A stretch of 64,000 nucleotides of DNA from DATAEK01 sp036258055 (GCA_036258055.1 DATAEK010000029.1:15594-79593); one strand, 5' to 3'. Counted from the first letter of the stretch, positions 26,116 through 35,037 are shown. Made by a program: numbers and translations. The notes: generated by a model not told the origin, from the sequence alone.

Positions 26116-27471
26116 GTGCGACTCACGCTCATCCACCCGTGCATCGGGCGTCGCCAGGGCCAGCGCTACATCAGATCCTGGCAGATGGAGCCCTTGCCTC
26201 CGGCGACGATCGCGGGTCTCACGCCGAGCGACGTGGACATCCGCTTCTACGACGATCGCATGGAGGAGATCCCGTTCGACGAGCCCTCGGATCTGGTGGC
26301 AATCAGCGTCGAGACCTACACGGCGAAGCGCGCCTACCAAATCGCCAGCGAGTATCGACGGCGGCGCGTACCCGTGGTGATGGGCGGCTTCCATCCCACG
26401 CTCTGCCCGGACGAAGTGGCCGAGTACGCGGAAAGCGTGGTCGTCGGTGAGGCGGAAGGCCTCTGGCCGAGGCTGATCGACGATTTCCGTCATGGACGGA
26501 TGGAGCCGATTTACCGCGCCGATCGCCGGCCGTCGCTCGCCTCGGTGCGTCCCGACCGCCGCATCTTCAGAGGCAAGCGGTATCTTCCGATCGGGCTCGT
26601 CGAAGCGGGGCGCGGCTGCCACTTCAAGTGCGATTTCTGTGCCGTGCAGGCGATGTTCAACAGCACGCAAACGCGTCGTCCGCTCGACCGCGTGCTCGAC
26701 GAGATCGTGTCAATCCGCGACAGTCGAAAACTGTTCTTCTTCGTCGACGACAACATTACGTCCAACCTGGCGGAGGCCAAGGCGTTCCTGCGCGCGCTCG
26801 CGCCGCTCAACATCCGCTGGGTCAGCCAATCGAGCATCAACGCGGCGCACGACGAAGAGTTCCTGTCTTTGCTCGTTGCCAGCGGATGCCAGGGGGTCCT
26901 CATCGGGTTCGAGAGCCTGGATCCCAAAGCGCTGGCGGCGATGAACAAGAGCTTCAACGGCATGCGCGGCGGCTACGAGGTCGCGCTCGCAAACCTGCGC
27001 CGGCACAAGCTTCGTCTGTACGCGACGTTCATCTTCGGCTACGACGCCGACACCGCAGAGAGCTTCCAACAGTCCGTGACCTTCGCGAAAGATCACCGGT
27101 TCTACATCGCCGCGTTCAACCACCTGACACCGTTTCCCGGGACGCCGCTGTACTCGCGGCTGGCCGCGGAGCGGCGGCTGCTCTTCGATCGCTGGTGGCT
27201 CGACGAACGCTACCAATACAACATGGTCCCGTTTCAACCGGCAGCGATGACGCCCGCTGGGCTCCAGCGACACTGTCTCGAAGCGCGGCGCTCATTCTAT
27301 TCGTGGTCGAGCATCGTCTCGCGCGGGATCGATCCGGTGAATCGCGCCGACGCGTTCATGTTCCGCAATTTCTTTCCGATCAACACCATGCTGCGCGTGG
27401 ACACCAACCGCCGCGACGGCTATCCGCTCGGGGATGAATCATGGCAGGGCCAGCTGCTCCGCGCGCACTGA
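26116..27471 (+). CDS. Second cobalamin-binding-domain radical SAM protein
   Basis: 451 residues: B12-binding-like N-domain (MRLTLIHPCIGRRQGQRYI; VVMGGFHPTLCPDEV) and radical SAM domain with RGCHFKCDFC (Cys168, 172, 175), then SINAAHDEEFLSLL and IGFESLDPKAL typical of the class. It is clearly different in sequence from the first radical SAM protein, so the two probably catalyse different steps. GTG 26116 is favoured since CAGGAG lies 6 bases ahead; an earlier GTG at 26098 would give a GTGA overlap instead. Confidence 0.9.
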   Translation: MRLTLIHPCIGRRQGQRYIRSWQMEPLPPATIAGLTPSDVDIRFYDDRMEEIPFDEPSDLVAISVETYTAKRAYQIASEYRRRRVPVVMGGFHPTLCPDEVAEYAESVVVGEAEGLWPRLIDDFRHGRMEPIYRADRRPSLASVRPDRRIFRGKRYLPIGLVEAGRGCHFKCDFCAVQAMFNSTQTRRPLDRVLDEIVSIRDSRKLFFFVDDNITSNLAEAKAFLRALAPLNIRWVSQSSINAAHDEEFLSLLVASGCQGVLIGFESLDPKALAAMNKSFNGMRGGYEVALANLRRHKLRLYATFIFGYDADTAESFQQSVTFAKDHRFYIAAFNHLTPFPGTPLYSRLAAERRLLFDRWWLDERYQYNMVPFQPAAMTPAGLQRHCLEARRSFYSWSSIVSRGIDPVNRADAFMFRNFFPINTMLRVDTNRRDGYPLGDESWQGQLLRAH

Positions 27472-28607
27472 CCCGGCGAGCCGCGGGCCGGACCGCGCGA
27501 TTCGAGTTCGGGCTGGCGACCGCTGACGACGACGTGGAGGTCCGTCAGCTGCTGCGGGAGAATCCTCTCCCAGGCGAGATTGCGCTGGGACTGGAGCGCG
27601 AGCCCGACAGCCGGCTCGCCGCGACGATCGAAGGAGACGTTCATCAGACGATCCTCGCGCGCGATCGCGGCACCGGCCGCCTGGCCGCCATTGCGAGCCG
27701 ATCGCTCCACGATGCCTTCATCAACGGACAACCCACGCGTCTCGGGTACCTGGGGCAACTCCGAGTGGCCGCGCCGTTCCGCGCGTCACCCACGCTCCTT
27801 GCTGCTGGCTTCGAGTTCTGCCGCAAGCTGCACGCGACGGGCAACGCGCAGGTCTACCTCGCGAGCATCGTGTCCGACAATCGAGCGGCCCGGCGGCTGC
27901 TCACGGGCCTGCGCTCCGACGCCGCACCCAGATTCACCCCGGTCGGCACCCTGAACACGCTGGTAATCGCCATTCGCGGACGCCAGCGGGTCGTGCCGCC
28001 GGACGGCGTCCGCCTCATTCGAGGCTCCGAGATGCTGCGCGCCGAGATTGTGGACTGCCTCACCCGGTACGGGCGCCGCTATCAATTCGCGCGATGCTGG
28101 AACACGGACGCGCTCGCGTCGCCAGAGCGTGCGCGAGGCCTCTCAGCCAGCGACTTCACGGCGGCTCTGCGCGGCGATCGTGTCATCGGCTGCGTTGCTT
28201 GCTGGGATCAACGCGCGTTCAAGCAGACGGTCGTCCGTGGGTACTCTACGAGGCTGGCGCGATGGCGACCGCTGCTCAACGTCATCGCACCACTGACCCG
28301 GGCGCCCTACCTGCCACCAGTTGGACACCAACTCGACTTCGCGTACCTCTCGCACTTCGCCGTGGACGACGACCGCATCGACGTCGCCGTGGCCCTCGTG
28401 GCTGGAGCGCGCGCCACGCTCGCCGCGGATCTCGACTACGCCGTCATCGGACTTGGCCACGGCCATCCTGTGTCCCACGCGCTGGTGCGGCAGTTCAGAC
28501 CGCGCGTCTATCAGAGCGATCTCTATCTCGCATCCTGGCCGGACGGCCACGCAATCGCCGAAACCCTCGCGTACAGCGTTCCCCATCCCGAGGTAGCCTT
28601 GCTATGA
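27441..28607 (+). CDS. GNAT-like acyltransferase
   Basis: 388 residues. The N-terminal part (about 20-165) reads as a GNAT fold: TRLGYLGQLRVAAPFRASPT at the acyl-CoA binding strand, then ASIVSDNRAARRLLTGL, the usual fifth-strand/fourth-helix motif. The C-terminal half repeats a looser version (LDFAYLSHFAVDDDRIDVA). It may therefore be a tandem GNAT, the form used by N-acyl amino acid synthases and FemX-like enzymes. It overlaps the preceding gene by 31 bp and the next by four. Substrate unknown. Confidence 0.65.
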   Translation: MAGPAAPRALTRRAAGRTARFEFGLATADDDVEVRQLLRENPLPGEIALGLEREPDSRLAATIEGDVHQTILARDRGTGRLAAIASRSLHDAFINGQPTRLGYLGQLRVAAPFRASPTLLAAGFEFCRKLHATGNAQVYLASIVSDNRAARRLLTGLRSDAAPRFTPVGTLNTLVIAIRGRQRVVPPDGVRLIRGSEMLRAEIVDCLTRYGRRYQFARCWNTDALASPERARGLSASDFTAALRGDRVIGCVACWDQRAFKQTVVRGYSTRLARWRPLLNVIAPLTRAPYLPPVGHQLDFAYLSHFAVDDDRIDVAVALVAGARATLAADLDYAVIGLGHGHPVSHALVRQFRPRVYQSDLYLASWPDGHAIAETLAYSVPHPEVALL

Positions 28608-29356
28608 TTCTCCACAGGTCGGCGGCGGTCGTCGAATCAGTTCGATCCCTGCATCTGGCTGGACGCATCGAGCGCGTGGACGCGCTCGACGATTGCACCC
28701 GTGACGCGATGTTCCGGCTCCTGTCCGGGCATTTCATCGGCGTCGATCGCGAGACGTTCGATGCCGATCTCACGGCGAAGACCTGCGCCATCCTGCTCGA
28801 GGACGAGGACGGCGAGTTGCGCGGGTTCTCGACGATGGTCGTGTACCGGACGTTCGCCGCGGAAACGCCCCGATCAATCGTCTACTCTGGCGACACGATC
28901 GTGCATCGAGACTGGTGGGGCAGCGCGTCGCTCGCGCGCATGTGGATCAAGGCCGTGCGCCTCCTGGCGCCGCAGGATGGCCGCGACGAGCTGTACTGGT
29001 TTCTGTTGACGTCAGGGTTCAGGACGTATCGATTCCTGCCCGTCTTCTTCCGCGACTTCCACCCGCGATTCGACGAACCCGCACCCGAGTCGACAGCCGC
29101 GTTCCTCGCGGCAATCGCGCGCGAGCGATTCGGCGACCGGTACGACGCGGCGAGCGGTGTGGTCCGTTTCGCTCGTCCGCAAACGCTGACACCCGAGCTG
29201 CTCGATCTGCCCGAGGGGCGGACCATGGATCCGCACGTAGCGTTTTTCCTCGCCTGCAACCCGGGACACGTCCGAGGCGACGAGCTGGCGTGCCTGACGA
29301 GGATCCACGACGACAACCTGACGGCTGCCGGACGGCGGATGACGCGAGGGCGTTGA
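28604..29356 (+). CDS. Uncharacterised protein, possibly acyltransferase-like
   Basis: 250 residues, not recognised with certainty. The arrangement CAILLEDEDGELRGFSTM, then RSIVYSGDTIVHRDWWG and TSGFRTYRFLPVFFRDFHP resembles a GNAT core (sensing strand, CoA-binding strand, C-terminal strands), but no clear pyrophosphate-binding loop is seen. No signal peptide or membrane span. ATG 28604 overlaps the previous stop (ATGA), and its own TGA shares a base with the next ATG. The strict coupling says that it works in the same pathway. Confidence 0.75.
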   Translation: MILHRSAAVVESVRSLHLAGRIERVDALDDCTRDAMFRLLSGHFIGVDRETFDADLTAKTCAILLEDEDGELRGFSTMVVYRTFAAETPRSIVYSGDTIVHRDWWGSASLARMWIKAVRLLAPQDGRDELYWFLLTSGFRTYRFLPVFFRDFHPRFDEPAPESTAAFLAAIARERFGDRYDAASGVVRFARPQTLTPELLDLPEGRTMDPHVAFFLACNPGHVRGDELACLTRIHDDNLTAAGRRMTRGR

Positions 29357-31002
29357 TGACCGACATCCGCGCCGCAATCGCGAACCGGCTTTGGCGAGCC
29401 GCGAGCCGGCCCGCCTGGCTGCGCCTCCGCGCGGAGTTGCGGGATCCCGCATCGGTTCAGGAAGCCCTGCTGCACGCGTACGTGCGCGCGAATCAGGAGA
29501 CGGCGTTCGGCCAGCGGCACGGGTTCGCGACGATCCGATCCGTTCGTGACTATCGAGCAGCCGTGCCCATCAGCTCCTACGACGACCTCGAGCCCTACGT
29601 CCAGCGGATCTCACGGGGCGAGCCGAACGTCCTCACACGCGAGCCGGTCGATCGGCTCGTCCCGTCGTCGGGCTCGACATCCGCGGCCAAGCTCATTCCG
29701 TTCACGGCGGGTCTTCGTCGCGAGTTCAGCAGTGCGGTGGACGCCTGGATGGCGGACCTGCTGACGACAATCCCGTCGGTTGCAAACGGTCCGGCATACT
29801 GGTCGATTACGCCGCTGGTGTCTCGGACGTTCGACGTAGAAACGACGATCCCGACTGGTTTCGACGAGGACAGCAGATATCTCGGCGGCACACGTCAAGC
29901 GCTTGCACGCGCGATCTTCGCGGTGCCACCCGGAGTGGCGCGGCTCCAGGAGATCGAGTCCTTCCAATACGCCACGGTCCTCTTCCTCCTTCGATCGTGC
30001 GGCCTGAGACTGATTTCAGTCTGGCACCCGTCCTTCCTCGATCGACTGCTGGACACGTTGTCGACGCATTATTCGGAGCTGATCGAGGACGTCCGGCACG
30101 GAACGCTCTCGCCGCCAGAAGCGGAGTCCACGTCGCGTGAGACCATTGCAGACCTTTCACGCTCGCTGCGCGCGGATCCAGCCCGCGCGGCTGTTCTCCG
30201 ACGTTGCCGGCCGGACGACATTCGCGCCATCTGGCCTGATCTCTCGGTTGTGAGCTGCTGGGCGGACGGTCCGTCACGGGCGCCGGCGGAACATCTTGCA
30301 AAGAGGCTGGGCGGCGTGCCCCTTCAGCCGAAGGGACTTCTCGCAACCGAGGGCGTGGTCACGATTCCATTCGACGGCCTGCACCCCTTGGCCATCGGGT
30401 CGCACGTCTTCGAGTTTCTCGACGGAGCGGGCGGGGTGCGGCCCCCGCACGAGCTCGAACCAGGCGCGGAATACACGGTGCTGCTGACCACAGCGGGCGG
30501 TCTCTACCGCTATCGGCTCGGCGATCGCGTGCGCGTCGACGGGTTCGTCGAGCGGACGCCCTCGCTCACGTTCGTCGCCCGAGAGGACCGCGTCGCCGAC
30601 TGGTTCGGCGAGAAGTTGAGTGAGGGGTTCGTCGCCGGAGTGGTCGATCGACTCTTCGACGGACGGGCGCCTCGATTCGCGATGCTGGCGCCGGAGCGAA
30701 CGGACCTCGGCGTTGCCTACACGCTGTTCATCGACGGCGAGGGCGAGTATCCTGCGCTGGCACAGCGGTTGGAATCGTCGCTGCGCAGCAACCCCAACTA
30801 CGCGTGGTGTGTCGATCTCGGACAGCTTCGTCCCGCGCAGATCGTTCACGTGGGGGCCGATGCCGGAAGATCGTATGTCGATGCGTGCGTCGCCGATGGT
30901 CAGCGGCTGGGAGACGTCAAACCAACCACGCTCAGGGGCGAGATGGGTTGGAGCCAGCGCCTGCCCGCGCGTGATTCGCGTCAGGAGACATTGACGTGCT
31001 GA
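29356..31002 (+). CDS. GH3-family acyl-acid amido synthetase
   Basis: 548 residues of the GH3 adenylate-forming family, best known from plants where it joins jasmonate or auxin to amino acids. ATP motif SSGSTSAAKLIPFT (about 104-117), the LLATEGVVTIPF strand, YRYRLGDRVRV and the C-terminal cap entry REDRVADWFGEKLSE are present. It would adenylate a carboxylic acid and couple it to an amine or amino acid. Within this operon it is the most likely bond-forming step between an acyl chain and an amine head group. ATG 29356 gives a TGATG overlap. Confidence 0.9.
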   Translation: MTDIRAAIANRLWRAASRPAWLRLRAELRDPASVQEALLHAYVRANQETAFGQRHGFATIRSVRDYRAAVPISSYDDLEPYVQRISRGEPNVLTREPVDRLVPSSGSTSAAKLIPFTAGLRREFSSAVDAWMADLLTTIPSVANGPAYWSITPLVSRTFDVETTIPTGFDEDSRYLGGTRQALARAIFAVPPGVARLQEIESFQYATVLFLLRSCGLRLISVWHPSFLDRLLDTLSTHYSELIEDVRHGTLSPPEAESTSRETIADLSRSLRADPARAAVLRRCRPDDIRAIWPDLSVVSCWADGPSRAPAEHLAKRLGGVPLQPKGLLATEGVVTIPFDGLHPLAIGSHVFEFLDGAGGVRPPHELEPGAEYTVLLTTAGGLYRYRLGDRVRVDGFVERTPSLTFVAREDRVADWFGEKLSEGFVAGVVDRLFDGRAPRFAMLAPERTDLGVAYTLFIDGEGEYPALAQRLESSLRSNPNYAWCVDLGQLRPAQIVHVGADAGRSYVDACVADGQRLGDVKPTTLRGEMGWSQRLPARDSRQETLTC

Positions 31003-31973
31003 GAGCCGCGACCCTCCCGCGTCCCCCGGCAGCGCTTCGCCGCCTGACAGCCACGCCCGCGAGGCGCGTGACGGACGATTTCGACTGGCACACCCCAATC
31101 GATCGCAGCCGCTGGTTCTTCTGCGAAACGCTGACTCCTCTTTACTACGCGCCAATCTATCGAGAGCTCGCGCCCGACCATCGTCGTCGATACAACCAGC
31201 TCACCGGGATGCTGGCCAACGAGTTGATCTCGCTCCTGGAGTCGGAGTTCCTCGACGCTGCGCTGACCGCGGTCGCGACCGCGGACCCCGCAGACAGCGA
31301 GCTGCGCGAGGCCGTCATCCGATTTCGTGATGACGAAGCGCGGCACGCTGATGCCTGGGACCGCCTGAACCGCCTGAGCGAACCGGGATGGTACCAGACG
31401 CGCCAGCCCAGACTGGTGACCGTATCAGCGCCGGTGCGTGCGCTGTCACGTTTCATCGCGCGGCATCCGCTCCTGGTCCCGGTCGTGTTCTGGGTACAAC
31501 TGGTGCAGGAGGAGCGATCCGTCGAGATCTCACGCCGCTGCATGCGCGTCGACGGCGACCGGATCGAACCGCGGTATGCCGGCGTTTACGCGGCACACCT
31601 GCACGACGAAGTGCGTCACGTGCAGATCGATCGGCACCTGATCGAACGTTTCTACCGGCCCCGCTCTCCTGCCGTCCGGCACGTCACCGCCCGGCTGTTG
31701 AGGGGTTTCGTCAGCCGTCTACTGCTCACCCCGGGCCGATCGAGTTTCGCGGTCGTCCGGCGGCTCGTGGAGGAATCTCCCGAGCTGGCGCCACTCAAAT
31801 CCCGCATCCGGGCCGAACTGCGAAGACTGACCGCGAGTGATGAGTACCACCGCATGATGTACTCGCGCGAGTCGACGCCCGTGACGTTCGACCTGTTCGA
31901 TCGGTTCGAGGAGTTTCACCAGATGCAGCACGTCCTGAGAGCGTATCGGCCACGACCGGTGACTCAATCATGA
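30996..31973 (+). CDS. AurF-like diiron oxygenase
   Basis: 325-residue helical protein with carboxylate and ExxH iron ligands: LESEF (about 82-85), DDEARH (Glu114, His117), QEERSVE (about 171-177) and HDEVRHVQ (Glu205, His208), followed by a further His. This matches the AurF/CmlI group that oxidises amines to hydroxylamines or nitro groups; some relatives hydroxylate or desaturate other substrates. GTG 30996 has AGGAG nine bases upstream and overlaps the GH3 stop by 7 bp. Amine oxidation is a prediction from family, not proven. Confidence 0.78.
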   Translation: MLRAATLPRPPAALRRLTATPARRVTDDFDWHTPIDRSRWFFCETLTPLYYAPIYRELAPDHRRRYNQLTGMLANELISLLESEFLDAALTAVATADPADSELREAVIRFRDDEARHADAWDRLNRLSEPGWYQTRQPRLVTVSAPVRALSRFIARHPLLVPVVFWVQLVQEERSVEISRRCMRVDGDRIEPRYAGVYAAHLHDEVRHVQIDRHLIERFYRPRSPAVRHVTARLLRGFVSRLLLTPGRSSFAVVRRLVEESPELAPLKSRIRAELRRLTASDEYHRMMYSRESTPVTFDLFDRFEEFHQMQHVLRAYRPRPVTQS

Positions 31974-32890
31974 AGAGAACGCATCCAATCCCGGAAGCGC
32001 TCAACGCGTGCATCCTGACGGCGCAGCTCGCCGGGATCTGCGCGTGCATTCTGACGGCGCGGAGCGTCGACTCGACTGCGGGTCGGTTGCTGCTCGCGGC
32101 GGCCTTCGGCATCCTCATGAACTCGGTGTACGCCGTGATCCATGAGGCCGAGCATCGCATGCTCTTCGCGAATCGACGCCTGAATGATGGCGCGGGCGTG
32201 CTGATGGCGCTCTTCTTTCCGGCGCCCTTTCATCTCCTGCGCCAGGGGCATCTCGGTCATCACCTGCGGAACCGCTCGGACGACGAGGCCTTCGATCTGT
32301 ACTTCGATGGCGAGCATCCGATCTGGAAGCGGCTCCAGCTCTACGGCATCCTGACCGGCTTCTATTGGCTGGTTGCGGTCCTCGCGAACTTCGTCGTGCT
32401 GGCGTTCCCGTTCGTGCTGCGGCGGCAGCATTTCGAGTTCGATCGGCCGTCAGCGGCGTTCATGGACGCGCTCAACCCGGATTATCGGCACGTCATTCGC
32501 CTCGAGGCGATCGCCGTCATCGCACTCCACACTGCGATCGTATGGACGCTCGGCATTCCCGTGCTCACCTACGCCGTGATGTACGCGGGCTTCGGCTTGT
32601 CCTGGTCGGCGATGCAGTACGTGCATCACTTCGGAACCACTCGTCACGTGCTGGAAGGCGCCCGCAATCTCTGGATCTGGACGCCGATCGATATGCTCTG
32701 GATGAACCACAACTGGCATCTCACGCATCACAAGCATCCGACCGTGCCCTGGGTTCATCTACCCGCAATCGGCCGGCGTGAGAACCCCGAACGGGGGTTC
32801 CTGCCCGCGTACTACGCCCGAATGTGGCGCGGGCCGCGGCGGGCGACCGATCGAGTCGAGAATCGGTATGCAGGACGCGTCATCCGCTGA
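31970..32890 (+). CDS. Membrane fatty-acid desaturase family protein
   Basis: 306 residues with four or more membrane helices and the three histidine boxes of the family: HEAEH (58-62), HLGHH (94-98) and NHNWHLTHHKHP (about 246-257). These hold a diiron centre facing the cytoplasm that desaturates or hydroxylates an acyl chain or related lipid. ATG 31970 overlaps the preceding stop (ATGA). Its presence argues that the pathway product is lipid-like. Confidence 0.92.
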   Translation: MKRTHPIPEALNACILTAQLAGICACILTARSVDSTAGRLLLAAAFGILMNSVYAVIHEAEHRMLFANRRLNDGAGVLMALFFPAPFHLLRQGHLGHHLRNRSDDEAFDLYFDGEHPIWKRLQLYGILTGFYWLVAVLANFVVLAFPFVLRRQHFEFDRPSAAFMDALNPDYRHVIRLEAIAVIALHTAIVWTLGIPVLTYAVMYAGFGLSWSAMQYVHHFGTTRHVLEGARNLWIWTPIDMLWMNHNWHLTHHKHPTVPWVHLPAIGRRENPERGFLPAYYARMWRGPRRATDRVENRYAGRVIR

Positions 32891-33623
32891 GCCCATCGCC
32901 GCGACCGCAGCGAAGGCGGCGATCGATGCGCCGTTGCGCCGGGCGCTGGACGTGCCGGCTGGTACGCGCGTGGGCATGGTGCTGTGCGGATTCATCCCGA
33001 TGCTGCACGGGATCGCCACCGTCGCGCCGATCGCGCTGGCGATCGCCGGACGCGCGCCGTGGGCTGCGGCCTGGCTGACGCCGGCGATTCTGTTCCTCGT
33101 GCCTCCGATCGCCGTCCGTCTGACGACGACGGTGATGCCGCTCGCGGGCGGTGTCGTCGATCCCGCATCGCGCCAGTTCCTGCACTGGTGGTTCACGGCC
33201 CAGTGCCAGATCGTGTTCGCGCGCTTCCCGTTTTTCGAGGAACTTCTGAGAATGGTTCCCGGCCTGTATTCGATGTGGCTCAGGCTCTGGGGGGCCAGGG
33301 TCGGCGCGCTCGTCTACTGGTCGCCCGGCGTGACGATCATCGATCGGCCGCTCGTGCAGATCGGCAATCGTGTGGTGTTCGGCCTCGGCGTGCGCATCAA
33401 CCCGCACGTGCTCGCGCCCGATCGGTCGGGACGCACCATGCTGCATGTGGGAGTCGTCTCGATTGGAGACGATGCGCTCGTCGGCGGGTATTCATTGCTG
33501 CTCCCGGGTTCCTCGATTGGCGAGGGAGAGATCACGCCGCCTCATCGCTCGCTCCGCCCATTCGCCCAATTCGCCCGAGGACGGCAAGGCGCCCGCAACG
33601 GACCGGACGATCCGCATGCGTAG
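32868..33623 (+). CDS. Membrane-anchored left-handed beta-helix protein, acyltransferase-like
   Basis: 251 residues. Two hydrophobic segments in the first half (VGMVLCGFIPMLHGIATVA; AAWLTPAILFLVPPIAVRL) precede hexapeptide-type turns (VQIGNRVVFGLGVRI, VGVVSIGDDALVGGYSLLLP), the coil pattern of LbH acyltransferases. The repeat is short, so catalysis is uncertain. It could be a degenerate O-acyltransferase that acts on a membrane lipid. ATG 32868 overlaps the desaturase by 23 bp and the stop overlaps the next gene by 8 bp. Confidence 0.72.
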   Translation: MQDASSAEPIAATAAKAAIDAPLRRALDVPAGTRVGMVLCGFIPMLHGIATVAPIALAIAGRAPWAAAWLTPAILFLVPPIAVRLTTTVMPLAGGVVDPASRQFLHWWFTAQCQIVFARFPFFEELLRMVPGLYSMWLRLWGARVGALVYWSPGVTIIDRPLVQIGNRVVFGLGVRINPHVLAPDRSGRTMLHVGVVSIGDDALVGGYSLLLPGSSIGEGEITPPHRSLRPFAQFARGRQGARNGPDDPHA

Positions 33624-34284
33624 CGCGCTGGTGGCGCACTGGCGGCGAAAGGCCACGCTGTCGATCGTGTTGACGCTGGCCTTCTGTTGTCCCTACTTCC
33701 TGCTGCAGCACCTCGTCCTCTTCCCCGTGCGTCATCTGCCGCTCAGCCCCCTCGACCTGGCCGTCGAGTTCAATCCGCACTGGGTCTGGGTCTATCAGTC
33801 CGTCTACCTGCTGGTGAGCATCGTGCCGTGGTTTGCGAGCTCGATCGAGGAGCTCGATCGCTACGCGAGAGGATTCCTGCTGCAGGCGTACCTCGGTTTC
33901 GCTGTGTTTCTGTTCTTCCCGATCGCTGGTCCCCGGCCCGAGGTCGCGTCCGGCGATCCGATGTTCCGGTTTCTTCTCTTGTACGACTCGACGCTCAACA
34001 GCTTTCCTTCGCTCCACATCGGCCTTGCCGTTTACACGGTCCTGGTCGCCGCCCGACTGTCGAACGGGCGGCTGCCATCGACAGAACGTCTGGTCGCAGT
34101 CGCCATGGCGTCATTCTGGTGTGGTGAGATCGCGTATTCGGCGGTTGCCACGAAGCAGCACTACGTCATCGACCTTCCGGCGGGCGCGGTGCTCGCGTTG
34201 CTCTGTTACCAATGGTCATGGTCGTACCAACCTGTGCGAAGTGCAAAGACGGCCTCATCCGCTTTGCCCCTTCGACGTGCCTGA
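33616..34284 (+). CDS. PAP2-family membrane phosphatase/phosphotransferase
   Basis: 222 residues, about six membrane helices. The PAP2 motifs are visible: FPIAGPRP (part of C1), NSFPSLHIG (C2) and KQHYVIDLPAG (C3 His and Asp). It resembles the inositolphosphotransferase/Aur1 side of the superfamily more than undecaprenyl pyrophosphatases. It would dephosphorylate, or transfer a head group to, a lipid at the membrane surface. ATG 33616 lies 8 bp before the previous stop. Confidence 0.88.
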   Translation: MRSALVAHWRRKATLSIVLTLAFCCPYFLLQHLVLFPVRHLPLSPLDLAVEFNPHWVWVYQSVYLLVSIVPWFASSIEELDRYARGFLLQAYLGFAVFLFFPIAGPRPEVASGDPMFRFLLLYDSTLNSFPSLHIGLAVYTVLVAARLSNGRLPSTERLVAVAMASFWCGEIAYSAVATKQHYVIDLPAGAVLALLCYQWSWSYQPVRSAKTASSALPLRRA

Positions 34285-34295
34285 GAGGAGTCCTC

Positions 34296-34916
34296 ATGCT
34301 GAAGCGCCTGGTGCTCCTGTGTCCGCTGGCCATCTGCCTCAGCGCCGCGGTGGCCGCGTCCGCGAAACAGCCGGTCAATCCGCAGGAGGAAGCGGATCAC
34401 GAATCGCTGCGAGCCCTGAAGGCGGTGTACGAACAGGCGGTGCGTGACAACCAGATCGATCGGTTGGGGCCTTACCTTCATCAGGACTTCCACGGCGTGA
34501 TGGTCACCGGCCGGCCGGTCAACAGCCTGGCGGACCTCCAGCAGTACTGGCGCGACATCAAAGGCCTCATCGGCGAACGAGGCACCTACACGTCCACGCT
34601 CAATCCGGAACGCAGCATCATCGTGGGGGACATCGCGCTGGCGCGCGGGACGACAGACGACGTCGTCAAGACCGACGACGGGACGGAGTTCAGGTTCAAC
34701 AGCCTGTGGACTGCCACGCTCCAGCGCGACGGGAGCAGCTGGAAGATCCGCTCCGTGCAGGGCACGATGGATCCGGTTGGCAATCCGTTCGTCCGCGAGT
34801 TCGCGCGGCGCGCGCTCATGCGCACCGCGTCGCTCGCGCTCCTTGCGGGGCTGATCGTGGGACTCGCGTTCGGCCTCATCTGGCAGAAGCGGCGCACGCG
34901 CCGCGTCGCGATGTGA
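34296..34916 (+). CDS. SnoaL/DUF4440-like protein with signal peptide and C-terminal membrane helix
   Basis: 206 residues. N-terminal signal sequence (MLKRLVLLCPLAICLSAAVA), an NTF2-like alpha/beta domain (about 30-165: LRALKAVYEQAVRDNQIDRL, then WKIRSVQGTMDPV) and a C-terminal helix (SLALLAGLIVGLAFGLIW) followed by KRRTRR. The domain faces the periplasm. NTF2-like proteins serve as cyclases, isomerases or binding proteins. GAGAGGAG lies upstream of the ATG, 12 bp after the PAP2 stop, so it closes the operon. Confidence 0.82.
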   Translation: MLKRLVLLCPLAICLSAAVAASAKQPVNPQEEADHESLRALKAVYEQAVRDNQIDRLGPYLHQDFHGVMVTGRPVNSLADLQQYWRDIKGLIGERGTYTSTLNPERSIIVGDIALARGTTDDVVKTDDGTEFRFNSLWTATLQRDGSSWKIRSVQGTMDPVGNPFVREFARRALMRTASLALLAGLIVGLAFGLIWQKRRTRRVAM

Positions 34917-34989
34917 GGCGGCGCCCGGCTATTGGTCGCGAAGCGATGACACACTTATCGTTGACGCTATAGGCGCAAGGTGATTCTTG

Positions 34990-35037
34990 TCGCTGTCCGC
35001 CGTCGGCTGTCGGCTGTCGGCTGTCCGCTGTCCGGTC
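34990..35037. repeat. Stutter tract of GTCGGCTG-type words
   Basis: Octamer word GTCGGCTG and variants (GTCCGCTG, GTCCGCCG) repeat about six times downstream of the 11-gene operon. The same words in reverse complement occur near 15470-15490. Nothing else is seen in the 170-bp gap 34917-35086. Confidence 0.75.
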
